Origin: Mucilaginibacter phenanthrenivorans
GTDB lineage: Bacteria > Bacteroidota > Bacteroidia > Sphingobacteriales > Sphingobacteriaceae
Length of the DNA stretch: 64,000 nucleotides
Direction: 5' to 3'
Assembly (NCBI RefSeq): GCF_024721155.1
Contig: NZ_JAHVAP010000012.1
Span: 124,001-188,000, forward strand
Shown in pieces: positions 43,692 through 53,041 of the stretch. Each line of letters opens with the position of its first letter. The stretch's first letter is position 1. Below the pieces are notes generated by a model. That model was not told the origin of the DNA and searched no databases. It saw nothing but the letters and a program-made list of their open reading frames with translations. The translations under genes and the position numbers were made by a program.

Positions 43692-44528
43692 ATGTCGCTG
43701 TTCATCGCATCGTTAAATTCGGGGAGTAACGGTAATTGCTATTACGTAGGTAATGAGCATGAGGCCGTGTTGATCGACGCGGGCATCTCCTGCCGTGAAA
43801 CAGAAAGGCGGATGCTACGGCTTGGCCTTTCTATGCAGAAGGTAAAGGCAATTTTTGTATCGCACGAGCATTCCGACCATATCAACGGCATTCCGGTTAT
43901 CGCCAAAAAATACCGTTTGCCTGTTTATATTACCCCGCCTACCTTGCAGCGCGGCGGTTTAATGCTCGACCAGGAATTGGTGATTTCCTTTGGCGCTTTT
44001 GATACCATTATTATTGGCGATCTTCACGTTACCGCATTCCCCAAACAGCATGATGCCAGCAACCCGCATAGCTTTTTAATTACCTGCCGGGATGTTAAGG
44101 TTGGCGTATTTACCGATATCGGCATTGTTTGCGAAAACCTGGTTAATCATTTCAGCCAGTGCCATGCTGCATTTTTAGAAGCCAACTATGATGATGAAAT
44201 GCTCGACAAAGGCGGCTATCCTTATCATTTAAAACGCAGGATCCGCGGGGGCCAGGGCCACTTATCAAACAAGCAGGCGCTAGAACTTTTTACTACACAT
44301 AAGCCTGCGTTCATGACGCACTTGCTGCTATCGCACCTATCAAAAAACAACAATGACCCGCAACTGGTGCGGGACCTATTTGACGATTGCGCCGACGGGG
44401 TAAATATTATCGTGGCTTCAAGATATGTTGAGACGGAAGTTTATTACATCAGCAATACGGTTAACGATGTACCTGTAAGTAAACCCCGCAGGGTTGAAGT
44501 TACAGTGCAACAGATCTCGTTGTTTTAA
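43692..44528 (+). CDS. MBL-fold metallo-hydrolase (YycJ/WalJ-like)
   Basis: The start is placed at ATG 43692 (MSLFIASLNSGSNGNCYYVG), which matches the start of the family; an upstream in-frame ATG adds six residues. The 278-aa product carries the metal motif HEHSDHI (about 61-67), a further histidine in KQHDASNP, Asp in GVFTDIG, and HLSNKQALELF with HLLLSHLSKNNN in the C-terminal part. This is the YycJ type of metallo-beta-lactamase-fold hydrolase, presumed nuclease-like. Its stop overlaps the end of the convergent FAD gene. Confidence 0.92.
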   Translation: MSLFIASLNSGSNGNCYYVGNEHEAVLIDAGISCRETERRMLRLGLSMQKVKAIFVSHEHSDHINGIPVIAKKYRLPVYITPPTLQRGGLMLDQELVISFGAFDTIIIGDLHVTAFPKQHDASNPHSFLITCRDVKVGVFTDIGIVCENLVNHFSQCHAAFLEANYDDEMLDKGGYPYHLKRRIRGGQGHLSNKQALELFTTHKPAFMTHLLLSHLSKNNNDPQLVRDLFDDCADGVNIIVASRYVETEVYYISNTVNDVPVSKPRRVEVTVQQISLF

Positions 44529-45850
44529 TTCATCAGCCTGCCGCTTAAATCCACCGTGCGGGCAAAGGGGTTCAAAAAACGGTTAGTCAATACCGCAAAC
44601 TCGCGGCGCGAAATGGGCCGGTTCAAATCAAAATCCGACTTAAACTTATATTGTGCTTTCCAGGCTTTTTGCATGCTGTTGCGCAGAACATTAATATCAG
44701 TTAGGGTATAATCGCTGATGAACGACAACGTATTTCCCACCGTAAATTTTTCGCCCGGCTTTTCCTTGTTGAACCACAGGAACGCGCGGGTATAAAGCTC
44801 GGTTAATACAGGCTTTATCTCATCGGTGTTAACTGCCGAATCTGGCTTAAATATAAACTTAGCCGTATTGCCAGCCACCCGCCATCCGCCTATTAACATT
44901 CCGGTAGCAGATACCTGTTGAACAGCCCGCCATGCCGGATCGCTTTGTTTGATATCAGTGAATGGCAAAAGGTAGCCCTTAAAATCCAGCAACTCACCCT
45001 GGATTGTCCGGGCATTCAAATGCTGGGTAGTGGTTTTGAAGAATGCACAAAAGGCGGCAATCGTTCCGGCGCCCTGGCCTATTTGCAATTGCAGGGGCAA
45101 GTCCTGGATATTTTTATTCTCCGGCAATACCTTTTCAGTAACCAATATATTTTCTACGCCGATAACCAGCAGGCTGCTTATGGGGATATAAAATGCTGGG
45201 AAGCCCTGATCTTTTTCATCTGCCACTTGGCCCGGCATTGCCGCACCCGTAGCAATTGAAGTGCGGTACAGTTTGGTGTTGCTGTTAGCTTTTTGATCAA
45301 AAGCCCCGCGAACCTTTCCGCCTGCTTTTTCAGCAACAATGGCAGCTTCTGTAGCATCAATAACCACTCTTGCTTTTACGGTAATTGTTTTTCCGTTTTG
45401 TGTGAGATTAACCTCCCACCGGTCGCCGTCCTTTTTTATAGTTGTAAAGGCTGAGTTCTGGTAAAGTGTTAGGTTTTTAACCGTGTCTGCAATTTTTTTT
45501 AGGGTGGATGAGCCCGTGCCAGGGTCGAACCTCAGCGCCGCGTTTTCAGCCGTATCATAGCCGGCTGTTTTGCTGTAATCTTCCCGGATGTGCCTGCGGA
45601 ACTCGCCCCAAATGCCTGATGGAATATCGTTATTCTCTTCAACGGTTACCATTTGCCCGGTAATGCCGCTACCACTTATTTTGAAGCCATCATCAGCCAG
45701 TATGGTTTTCACCTTGCTGCGTGCACATTGTATAGCCGCTGCCACACCGCCCGCACCGCTGCCAACCACCAGCACATCGGTTTTTACAGTTTGCGCATAA
45801 AGAAAATGACTACTGAGGATTAGTAATAGCGTAATGAGCCGTTTTATCAT
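44525..45850 (-). CDS. Exported FAD-dependent oxidoreductase
   Basis: The ATG at 45850 gives a signal peptide (MIKRLITLLLILSSHFLYA), followed directly by the dinucleotide-binding motif VLVVGSGAGGVAAAIQCARS (about 25-44). Then come GITGQMVTVEE, VVIDATEAAIVAEKAGG, and LQIGQGAGTIAAF as FAD-site elements. This belongs to the FAD-dependent oxidoreductase family PF12831. The 441-aa enzyme is probably periplasmic; substrate unknown. Confidence 0.88.
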   Translation of the reverse strand: MIKRLITLLLILSSHFLYAQTVKTDVLVVGSGAGGVAAAIQCARSKVKTILADDGFKISGSGITGQMVTVEENNDIPSGIWGEFRRHIREDYSKTAGYDTAENAALRFDPGTGSSTLKKIADTVKNLTLYQNSAFTTIKKDGDRWEVNLTQNGKTITVKARVVIDATEAAIVAEKAGGKVRGAFDQKANSNTKLYRTSIATGAAMPGQVADEKDQGFPAFYIPISSLLVIGVENILVTEKVLPENKNIQDLPLQLQIGQGAGTIAAFCAFFKTTTQHLNARTIQGELLDFKGYLLPFTDIKQSDPAWRAVQQVSATGMLIGGWRVAGNTAKFIFKPDSAVNTDEIKPVLTELYTRAFLWFNKEKPGEKFTVGNTLSFISDYTLTDINVLRNSMQKAWKAQYKFKSDFDLNRPISRREFAVLTNRFLNPFARTVDLSGRLMN

Positions 45851-45939
45851 GAGGGGAACTAAAAGGTACAGAACGCTAAAATAGCGCAAAACCTTGTTGA
45901 AGATTAAAATTATACTTAATTTAAATTTTTTTAACAATT

Positions 45940-46455
45940 ATGACTAACGCGCAATATCCAATAGGGAATTTTAAAGCCCCTGTATCGTACACACCCGAAG
46001 ACCTCCGTAAGTGGACCGCCACCATTAAAGAATTTCCCGGCCGCCTGCGCCAGGCAATTATGAACCTGAATGAAAAGCAGCTGGATACCCCCTACCGCAC
46101 CGGTGGGTGGACCATAAGGCAAGTGGTACACCATTGTGCCGACAGCCACATCAATTCGTTAATGCGTTTTAAGTGGGCGCTTACTGAAGATAACCCAACC
46201 GTAAAGCCCTATGAGGAAGCCGATTGGGCGCTGTTGCCGGATTACCGGCTGCCGGTAGAATCATCATTAAAGATCCTGGAGGGCGTTCACCAGCATTGGG
46301 TTGCGCTGCTGGAAAGCTTTAATGAAGAGCAATGGGAACGCACCTTTATGCGTCCATCCGGCGAGAAGATCCCCCTTAAAAAGGCGTTGGCGTTATACCA
46401 CTGGCACAGTAAACACCATTTGGCACATGTAACTGAAACGGTGAAGACCTTCTAG
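45940..46455 (+). CDS. YfiT-type DinB-fold bacillithiol-transferase-like protein
   Basis: 171 aa. The metal site is formed by VVHHCADSHINS (about 64-75) and HWHSKHHLAHV (about 153-163), as in YfiT/BstA metal-dependent transferases. The N-terminal YPIGNFKAP and YRTGGWTIRQVVHHC phrases are also characteristic. The family uses bacillithiol as cofactor in Bacillus. Whether this host makes bacillithiol is not shown here. Monocistronic, divergent from the FAD oxidoreductase gene. Confidence 0.92.
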   Translation: MTNAQYPIGNFKAPVSYTPEDLRKWTATIKEFPGRLRQAIMNLNEKQLDTPYRTGGWTIRQVVHHCADSHINSLMRFKWALTEDNPTVKPYEEADWALLPDYRLPVESSLKILEGVHQHWVALLESFNEEQWERTFMRPSGEKIPLKKALALYHWHSKHHLAHVTETVKTF

Positions 46456-46460
46456 CTGTT

Positions 46461-46549
46461 TTGAACCATGATTAAAGGATTATTTGATTCGCAGGATTTG
46501 CCTGTCCGCGAAATCAGATAATCCTATAATCAAGCGGATCATGGCTCAA
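46461..46549. repeat. Long imperfect inverted repeat between convergent genes
   Basis: TTGAACCATGATTAAAGGAT continues to TGATTCGC; the right side GCGAAATCAGATAATCCT ends with GATCATGGCTCAA. The two sides pair in blocks (CCATGAT/ATCATGG, AGGATTAT/ATAATCCT, TGATT/AATCA) around GGATTTGCCTGTCC. It may act as bidirectional terminator and resembles a miniature inverted-repeat element. Confidence 0.7.
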
Positions 46550-46550
46550 G

Positions 46551-47351
46551 CTACAGGTTAAACAAATTGTACTCCAGCCTCACCAGATACATATGGTCGG
46601 TATTGCGCTGCATTGAATTATACAGCGGGATGCGGTACGAAAAATCAACCCTGATGGTGCTGTTAAAAATAAGCTGTACCGCAGGGGCCGCATCAAGATA
46701 GCTTTGTCCATATCCGGGGTTTATCTTTCCTAAAAACTCGGCGTATATGTTTACGTTGGTCTGGCTGTAATCTTTATAAGCCTTCGGTAAAAGCAGGTAG
46801 CCTGATGACAGGGTGTAGCCAATTGCATTTGTGGCATAGGGGGTTGGAATGCGGTTTCCTCCACTGTTATTCCAATCATGTAAATAGCTTACGGAACCTG
46901 ACAGAGCCAGTTTATGCAATAATTGTGTAAATACCACGCCGGTTTGCAGGCCTGAATTATCACCCTCGAGCGTAATTTCCTGGTTTACCACCGGGTTATT
47001 GATAGCGGAAAGCTTTGCAAAAAACGCACCGCGAAAGTGCTTCTGAACAGAATCGACAGAAAGGAACCGGTATTTGGCATAAACGCTGCCGCCCTCAAAA
47101 TGCTGGTCGTTATGGTAATAATCAGACACATACAGGGAGCCATGCAGCATCAAATTTCTGCTTGCACCATACATCAGCTCCAGCGTGCTGCGGTTTTTAT
47201 ATACCGGGTTAAAATAGCCCTGGTTCTCAACCCTGATGCCTAATGAGTTTGTAGCCATGTTGCTCGCAGGCTCGGTATTTACATAAAGCTCTTGCGAAAA
47301 GGCTGGGCATGCCAAACCCAGCAGGCATGCCGCCAATAAAATATACTTCAT
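46551..47351 (-). CDS. Predicted outer-membrane barrel of metal-related cluster
   Basis: 266 aa with signal peptide MKYILLAACLLGLACPAFS. Barrel-like alternation throughout (SLGIRVENQGYFNPVYK, LMLHGSLYVSDYYHN, VDFSYRIPLYNSMQRN, MYLVRLEYNLFNL), ending with an outer-membrane-type strand. It is the last gene of a three-gene group with an HMA protein and an HYC_CC_PP protein, all exported, so a role in copper or other metal handling is suspected. Confidence 0.75.
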   Translation of the reverse strand: MKYILLAACLLGLACPAFSQELYVNTEPASNMATNSLGIRVENQGYFNPVYKNRSTLELMYGASRNLMLHGSLYVSDYYHNDQHFEGGSVYAKYRFLSVDSVQKHFRGAFFAKLSAINNPVVNQEITLEGDNSGLQTGVVFTQLLHKLALSGSVSYLHDWNNSGGNRIPTPYATNAIGYTLSSGYLLLPKAYKDYSQTNVNIYAEFLGKINPGYGQSYLDAAPAVQLIFNSTIRVDFSYRIPLYNSMQRNTDHMYLVRLEYNLFNL

Positions 47352-47367
47352 AAACAGGTTATAAAGT

Positions 47368-47868
47368 TTAAATGGCTACGTGATAAACCCTGCCTTTTGC
47401 AGTACCGACATCGGCAACCTGGCCCATGTATTTTTTGGATACTGATTTTGGCGCAAATCCCTTGTCGACAATTGTCACGACAGTTGGCCCCGGGCTCACT
47501 TTATCTGCCCCTGCCATTACATGGAAAGTGTCGCCGCCATAGCTAAATGAGTTGTCGGCAACCTTCACGTTGGCAAAATCAAACGTAGCCTTAAGGCTGT
47601 TTACAAAGAAGCCTGCATCCTGCACTTTTTTGCTGATCTGGTCGAAGTTAACTTGTTCGCCGCTTTTAAAGGTAAGCAGGTAGGTATTGCGGATCAGGTC
47701 GGTTTTAATTTCGCCGATAAACGGCAATGTTCTAAGTGCCTTTTCAGTAGCCTTGGCGCATAAAGCGCAGGTTAACCCGCTAACTTGTAGTTCAGCTTTG
47801 GTAAATTGAGCTTTTGCTATGCCCGTAGTAAGTACCAGCAGGAGTATAAATATTTTAAGGATTTTCAT
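47368..47868 (-). CDS. Exported heavy-metal-associated (HMA) domain protein
   Basis: The start at 47868 (MKILKIFILLLVLTTGIAKA) gives a clean signal peptide; the reading frame continues 3 codons upstream. The N-terminal HMA domain (about 22-88) has the metal-binding pair C34-A-L-C37 in GLTCALCAKATEKAL. The C-terminal half (about 90-166) is unassigned, with a short GDTFHVMAG that could hold metal. 17 bp separates it from the barrel gene downstream. Metallochaperone or resistance function inferred. Confidence 0.88.
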   Translation of the reverse strand: MKILKIFILLLVLTTGIAKAQFTKAELQVSGLTCALCAKATEKALRTLPFIGEIKTDLIRNTYLLTFKSGEQVNFDQISKKVQDAGFFVNSLKATFDFANVKVADNSFSYGGDTFHVMAGADKVSPGPTVVTIVDKGFAPKSVSKKYMGQVADVGTAKGRVYHVAI

Positions 47869-47984
47869 GTCGATCAAAAATTATGTATAAATCTAATATT
47901 AATTATTTGCGGATGTAGCGTGAAAACTAACCGCGCTAAATATAGCTGGCTATTGGAGACAGCATTAAACACATTAAATATTGA

Positions 47985-48368
47985 TCAGATGATAAGCTGC
48001 CTTAAAAATTTAGGCGTTTTATTGGGGGGAGGAGGATCGGGCCGGTTTTTGGTGATGTTGCAAATAAGCACACGAGGCCTGGCGCAAACATGCGGGGCGG
48101 CTGGAACAAGAGGTATAGCTAAAATAGGCGTTTTAGCTAAATTGCTTGTAGCCTGCGCCTGGTGCGCATCTTTAACCTTTACCTCGAAATGCTTGTCTTT
48201 ACAGCATTTCATTGCGCCCATTGTACTATCACAGCTTTTGGCCGGGGCATTGATACTTACAGCGGCAAGGGTGTTGCAGCAATAGTGCAGGTTAATAGCA
48301 AAACCGGTTGCTGTAATAAAATACAGCAACAACATTATGGAAACTGCTAACCGCCTGATCATAAACAA
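47985..48368 (-). CDS. HYC_CC_PP family protein
   Basis: 127 aa. The three signature blocks that name the family are visible: H28-Y29-C30-C (in INLHYCCNTL), C55-C56 (in MKCCKDKHFEVKVKDAHQ), and the proline run PDPPPPNK. A hydrophobic N-terminus makes it membrane-anchored or exported. The family is associated with copper or other heavy-metal genes in Bacteroidota. It is followed, 107 bp downstream, by the HMA protein and barrel genes. Confidence 0.85.
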   Translation of the reverse strand: MFMIRRLAVSIMLLLYFITATGFAINLHYCCNTLAAVSINAPAKSCDSTMGAMKCCKDKHFEVKVKDAHQAQATSNLAKTPILAIPLVPAAPHVCARPRVLICNITKNRPDPPPPNKTPKFLRQLII

Positions 48369-48452
48369 AAATAATGTTTTTTATGCTACAAAAACAAATG
48401 GGAATAATTGCCTGCATTGACAGCAGGCAATTATTTCGAGGCTTTTAAGCGA

Positions 48453-48920
48453 TTACTTAACAGCAAACTGCCCAACCTTGTAAGTGCCAACCAACGGGCG
48501 GAAGGCAATATTGATGCGGTTATAACTATTGATCACGGTAACGGCCAGCGTTAGGTCGATCAACTCTTCGTCGGTAAATTGTTGTTTTGCCTGCGCGTAG
48601 GTCTCGTCGGCAACCTGGCCATCGGTTATCTTCGTAACGGCTTCGGCCCAGGCAAGCGCTGCGCGTTCGCGATCAGTATAAAAAGGGGCCTCGCGCCAGG
48701 CATCCATTACAAACAGGCGCTGGTCGCTCTCTCCATTGGCAAGCAGGTCCTTCGAATGCATATCAAGGCAAAAGGCACAGCCATTTATTTGTGAAACCCT
48801 GAAATAAACTAAATTTAATAGGGATTGCTCAACCGGCGACTTTGCAAGATATGCACCTAAACCATACATCGCTTTCATTGCGTTCTGGCCTTTTTCAAAG
48901 GCATTAATTCTTTGTTCCAT
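48453..48920 (-). CDS. Carboxymuconolactone decarboxylase/AhpD-like protein
   Basis: 155 aa. The core motif is INGCAFCLDMHS: C48, C51 and H55, the redox CxxC and proton-relay histidine of AhpD-type enzymes. Also EAPFYTDRERAALAWAEAVT, the typical second helix. It belongs to the carboxymuconolactone decarboxylase family, mainly alkylhydroperoxidase-type peroxidases. Its physiological partner is not visible nearby. Confidence 0.92.
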   Translation of the reverse strand: MEQRINAFEKGQNAMKAMYGLGAYLAKSPVEQSLLNLVYFRVSQINGCAFCLDMHSKDLLANGESDQRLFVMDAWREAPFYTDRERAALAWAEAVTKITDGQVADETYAQAKQQFTDEELIDLTLAVTVINSYNRINIAFRPLVGTYKVGQFAVK

Positions 48921-49039
48921 TTTATAGTATTTAATAATGAATTATACTGTAATGACGAACGGGCAGCTCAATACAGGACAACTCAGATTATTTTTATTTA
49001 GAAAAATTATTCCCGGAGGGTGAACCCGTAATAAACAAA

Positions 49040-49066
49040 AAGCCCCTCACGATCAGGCAAGGGCTT
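49040..49066 (-). terminator. Terminator downstream of the 49.2-50.0 kb gene
   Basis: On the minus strand AAGCCC pairs with GGGGCTT around TTGCCTGATCGTGA, followed by TTTGTTT. It lies 137 bases after the stop of the 274-aa membrane protein gene; the intervening 49070-49202 contains AT-poor sequence without coding potential. Confidence 0.6.
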
Positions 49067-49202
49067 ATCAGTTTAACTTAAAGCACTACCAGCCCTTTTT
49101 GGCGAAATCTTTATCTTTTTAAGGCCTTGTGGCGGTTGTTTTGCTTTTTTTAGACGTTTATCGGCAGCGATTACAGGTGACGCCGCGACAATACGGACCT
49201 CT

Positions 49203-50027
49203 CTATTCCACCTCTTCAACAATATTAGATTTGATTAGCTCTTGATAAGACTTCTTTAACAATTTCAGGTTCTTTTCTTTGTCCGCCGGCCTTAGTTTGA
49301 TATTATTTATTAACAATGAAGGTTTATCACCGTGCCCAAGAAAGCCAAATTGCAAGCTTTGAATAGTGTCTTTGCCACCATTCAGGACGAGGTTATTGAT
49401 CACATAATACTCAGCCCTGCCACCGTTATATTGCGAGGTGTCAATTTCGACCCGGTAACCTTTTGCTTTCAGTTTAGCCAGCGCCTCTTCTTTAGACATC
49501 TTCATTGCGTAGGATTTCCCGATGTGAATATCGCCGCCCGGCTGCATATAATAACTGGTTGGCGGTGCGGTGGCCATAAAAACCAGGGCAATAGGAACCA
49601 TGGACACAAAACGTAAAGAAACAGGCGGAAAATTGCTGACCCTGTATTTGTCGATACGTTGTATCAGGTACCAGGATAAAGGTAAAACAGATAAAGCAAT
49701 ATAATCGCTATAGTCAACTGTCCTGGTGATCTGTATCAATGTGACTTTATTATAAACTTCAATAAAACCCGTTGAAAGAGGCGTTTTCCAAAAAACAAAG
49801 AAGAGGCCAGTGATGATAACCGACCACGTGGAGAGTCTAGGAAACAGGAACAATAAAAACATAGGAAAGATCAACAGTCCTGCAAAGTCGGACAACTTCC
49901 CGGTCAGCCAGCTGGTATAATGCTGTTTGAAATAATGATCATTGAGCGCTAATAACAGCAAGCCGGCAATAAAGATCCAGTTAAAGACCAGGTAATTGTT
50001 ACGGTTCGGATGGATAGGGTTTTTCAT
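49203..50027 (-). CDS. Multi-span membrane protein of unknown function
   Basis: 274 aa. Four to five hydrophobic helices lie in the first 155 residues (NYLVFNWIFIAGLLLLALND, FAGLLIFPMFLLFLFP, VIITGLFFVFW, ALSVLPLSWYLI, MVPIALVFMAT). The C-terminal 110 residues are soluble: MSKEEALAKLKAKGYRVEID is followed by a beta-rich part. I recognise no family. It is probably monocistronic and an ordinary chromosomal gene. Confidence 0.6.
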   Translation of the reverse strand: MKNPIHPNRNNYLVFNWIFIAGLLLLALNDHYFKQHYTSWLTGKLSDFAGLLIFPMFLLFLFPRLSTWSVIITGLFFVFWKTPLSTGFIEVYNKVTLIQITRTVDYSDYIALSVLPLSWYLIQRIDKYRVSNFPPVSLRFVSMVPIALVFMATAPPTSYYMQPGGDIHIGKSYAMKMSKEEALAKLKAKGYRVEIDTSQYNGGRAEYYVINNLVLNGGKDTIQSLQFGFLGHGDKPSLLINNIKLRPADKEKNLKLLKKSYQELIKSNIVEEVE

Positions 50028-50436
50028 TGTTTTATGTTTTTAGATTGTGATTCGTTTAATTGCCGGACAATCTCACATACATATAAACTATAAATTGCCG
50101 GCTTTGCATAATGTTCGTTTGCGCGCAACAGTTACACAAGTGGCGGCCATATCCGGGTACAACCATTAAGCATTCGAATTGAGGTAATTGTGATGGTTTC
50201 ATGCCTGAATAGCAAAACATAAGCGCTATTTGAGTCAACGTAAATTTATTAAAATAATTATTCCTTGCGATGTTCTTGTCTGTTCATAGCTTAACAGTCG
50301 AGGGGGATAATTTCCATCTTCCCGAAACATGATAGCAGAAAGTGAGCCATTAAACAGGAATTTTTACATTTGGCGTCGAATTCTATTGTATCTGTCAAAA
50401 CAAAGTTTTAGGTTGCGCTTCAAATCTGCCTTATTT
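50028..50436. other. Intergenic region between divergent genes
   Basis: No supported gene. Short inverted copies of AATTGCCGG are near 50056 and 50086. A reading frame of 60 codons on the minus strand has no family features. No promoter could be assigned with confidence. Confidence 0.4.
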
Positions 50437-51600
50437 ATGAAAACCGCGCTGATATTATTGTTTTCCCTGTTTAGCTGTACTGTTGGTTTCGCTCAAATCT
50501 CTGCGTTGAACCAGGGGTGCAATACCGCTCCAAATTATTATGCAGAATTACCCTACACAAGCATAAATGGAAAGCTGTTAGTTGATGCGGAACTATATGG
50601 TAAAAAGCATAAATTCTTATTTGATACAGGAGCGCCCGTGCAACTGAGCAACGAGCTGACAGCCGAGCTGAAATTGACTGCGGTGAATAAAATCAATGTG
50701 AGCGATGTAAACGGAACAACAGATTCCACCCGCGTAATGAGGCTCGAGATTAAATTAGGCAACGTGATTTTTGCCGATGTACCGGCAATTAATGTTTTTC
50801 CGGAAGTTTATAAATGCTGGGGCGTCGACGGTGTAATTGGCAGCAACCTGTTACGTAATTCAATAATACGAATTGATGCAGACAGGCATGTTATTGTTTT
50901 GACCGATCATGCTGATAAGCTGTCGCTAAATCCGGACCATAGCCTGCCATTGAGTACGCCTGATGCACAAAGCACGCCTGTTATCCAAATCAGCCTCGAT
51001 AAAAAATTGAATTTAACCCTCCCTTTTGATACCGGCGATAATGGCTTTTTACGCTTCTCTGAAGATTTAATGACCCGGTTTGATAAAAAGGGGCTTTTTA
51101 AAACGCTTGCCAAAGGATATGGAGCTAACCAAATTGGCGTACTTGGGCTGCAGGCTAACGCCGAAAAATACCTGCTGAAAATACCGTTTTTAATGATTGG
51201 CTCAGCTCGCTTTAATAACGTTATTACCCAAACCAGCAAAGGCGCCATACCTGGCATAGGCACCAAACTGCTCGACTATGGCAACGTTACCATAGACTTT
51301 ATCCATGGTAAATTTTATTTCGATGCCAAAGACGAAACAACCGATCTTAACGAAAAGCAGTGGCCGTTTCAACCCACACTGTCGGGCAATAAGCTTGTTA
51401 TTGGCGTAGTTTGGGATAAGGGGGTTAATGTTGTAAAACCTGGTCAGCAAATCATCGCTATTGATGATAAGGATTTTTCGACGGTAAACATTTGCGATAT
51501 GGTTAATAGCAAGCCGTTATTATCAGGCAGGGAATCGGCGATCATTACATTGAGAGACGCAGACGGGAAGGAAAAAAAGGTGCCGATCACCCGTGAATAA
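50437..51600 (+). CDS. Retropepsin-like aspartic protease with PDZ-like C-terminus
   Basis: The ATG at 50437 gives the signal peptide MKTALILLFSLFSCTVGFA; a longer upstream frame begins with a non-signal sequence. The 387-aa product has two DTG motifs: FLFDTGAPVQLS (about residue 67) and LPFDTGDNGFLRFS (about 200), the two lobes of an aspartic protease-like fold. The C-terminal PDZ-like part includes VVKPGQQIIAIDDKDF. Same family type as periplasmic retropepsin-like proteins of Bacteroidota. Confidence 0.82.
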   Translation: MKTALILLFSLFSCTVGFAQISALNQGCNTAPNYYAELPYTSINGKLLVDAELYGKKHKFLFDTGAPVQLSNELTAELKLTAVNKINVSDVNGTTDSTRVMRLEIKLGNVIFADVPAINVFPEVYKCWGVDGVIGSNLLRNSIIRIDADRHVIVLTDHADKLSLNPDHSLPLSTPDAQSTPVIQISLDKKLNLTLPFDTGDNGFLRFSEDLMTRFDKKGLFKTLAKGYGANQIGVLGLQANAEKYLLKIPFLMIGSARFNNVITQTSKGAIPGIGTKLLDYGNVTIDFIHGKFYFDAKDETTDLNEKQWPFQPTLSGNKLVIGVVWDKGVNVVKPGQQIIAIDDKDFSTVNICDMVNSKPLLSGRESAIITLRDADGKEKKVPITRE

Positions 51601-51829
51601 TAGTATACAGCAATGATAACTGGGAGGGAACTTAAATCCTTTTCACCAAAATCCATCCCAAAGCAACTAACGTAGTTATTAAATACGTATACATTAAAGG
51701 GGGGTAATTATGCCTGCCCGGTAACCGGCAATCAACATAATAATTTCTACTTTTATTTTAGCAGTATACATAAAGCGGCAAAAATCCGTTATTCAACTTA
51801 TTATTAACTGCGTACATGATTTAGTTTAT

Positions 51830-52951
51830 ATGGGAAAAGTTTACAAAAGTTACCTTCGGACATGTACCGGGGTATTATTTTTAACGGTATTAATGGCATC
51901 CTGTAAAAAGGAGAGCACAAATAAAACCAATAATACGGTAACCACGCCAGCCGTGCCTATTGCCACGCTAGGGTTATATGAAGTGCAAAGCTCCATTTAC
52001 CGCCGGGTGTATATTGGCGTGGCGGTGGGCACTTCAAAAACGGTTTTTTATAGCGTTTTTGACACCGGCTCATCAGCAATGACACTACAGGCCGACAGCA
52101 CGTTTATTCCCAAATCAATGTTCAACGATAATGGATTTATAATTCCCAACGACTCGTTGAACGTAAATGGCATAACCATAACGAAACAAACAGCTACCTT
52201 AGCTTATGGAGATAATACAAGCGGAACAAAGGAGTTTGGCAACCTGGCTTACGCAAAGGTTACCATTGGCGACGAAAACGGTTCAGTAACAACGAAACGG
52301 ATTCCGTTCTTCCTGTATTACAAAGCTATTGATACACAAACAGGCAAGGCACTTGATCCGCACGAAAATGATGTGTTTGGTGTTGGACCCTACAATAAGT
52401 TCCAAAATCTTTCAATTGCCAGTCCACTAAGCTATTTCGACCTGCCGGCTAATGTAACGCAGGGCTTCAAGCTTTCTAAATTTGTTCAGACTTCGTACTC
52501 GGGCAATGGTACTTATGTACGCGATTTGCTAACCATTGGCCTAGTTCCTGATGACCTGAGTTCTAAATCCGGTTTTGTTATGCACCCGCTTACGCTTACC
52601 ACAAGCGGCTATTCACCAAACCTCCCTGCTAGTATAACTTACGGGGGTAAAACCATACAAGGTTTGTTATTATTTGATACAGGGACACCTGCCTTTTCCA
52701 ATATAGAAGATCCAACGGCGGCGGCCAATACGACAACGCTGCCAAATAATTCAGTTGTGACTATTACAACAAACAGTGGCTTTTCTTATACTTATACAGT
52801 TGTAAATACACAAGCCGCAAGTCACAACCTTACTCAAATAGAAAAGCCGTCATTTACAGGCGACACTCGCACAATTTTTAGTATAGACTTTTTTAATGAT
52901 AACCAGTTTTTATTGGATTATACAAATCACAAAATCGGCTTAAAGAATTAA
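51830..52951 (+). CDS. Pepsin-like aspartic protease-type lipoprotein
   Basis: 373 aa with a lipobox ending LMASC (Cys about 26). Two spaced catalytic-type motifs are seen: VFDTGSSAMTL (about 75-85) and LFDTGTPAFS (about 282-291), one per lobe, as in A1/pepsin-like proteases, and the N-terminal GVAVGTSKTVFYSVFD arrangement fits. I cannot name the exact family. Such surface lipoproteins in bacteria are unusual, so this is a recognisable but unverified assignment. Follows the 50.4-kb protease with 229 bp between. Confidence 0.65.
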   Translation: MGKVYKSYLRTCTGVLFLTVLMASCKKESTNKTNNTVTTPAVPIATLGLYEVQSSIYRRVYIGVAVGTSKTVFYSVFDTGSSAMTLQADSTFIPKSMFNDNGFIIPNDSLNVNGITITKQTATLAYGDNTSGTKEFGNLAYAKVTIGDENGSVTTKRIPFFLYYKAIDTQTGKALDPHENDVFGVGPYNKFQNLSIASPLSYFDLPANVTQGFKLSKFVQTSYSGNGTYVRDLLTIGLVPDDLSSKSGFVMHPLTLTTSGYSPNLPASITYGGKTIQGLLLFDTGTPAFSNIEDPTAAANTTTLPNNSVVTITTNSGFSYTYTVVNTQAASHNLTQIEKPSFTGDTRTIFSIDFFNDNQFLLDYTNHKIGLKN

Positions 52952-52969
52952 GGAGGAGTTCAAAGTAAA

Positions 52970-53019
52970 AAGTCTTGGGTGCCGAGTCTGCTGTAACGCA
53001 AACCCGGCACTCAAGACTT
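52970..53019. terminator. Bidirectional hairpin between convergent genes
   Basis: AAGTCTTGGGTGCCG at 52970-52984 pairs with CGGCACTCAAGACTT at 53005-53019 with one G-T pair. It lies between the convergent 51.8-kb protease gene and the S10 peptidase gene; T-rich flanks are weak. Related AGTCTTGAGT sequences occur at 31.66-31.75 kb. Confidence 0.6.
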
Positions 53020-53041
53020 CGACCTTAAGACTCAGGACTAA

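Noticed and set aside
50056..50238. A 60-codon minus-strand reading frame
   Set aside because: No ribosome-binding site, hydrophobic segment or family features; it is located in the intergenic region between divergent genes.
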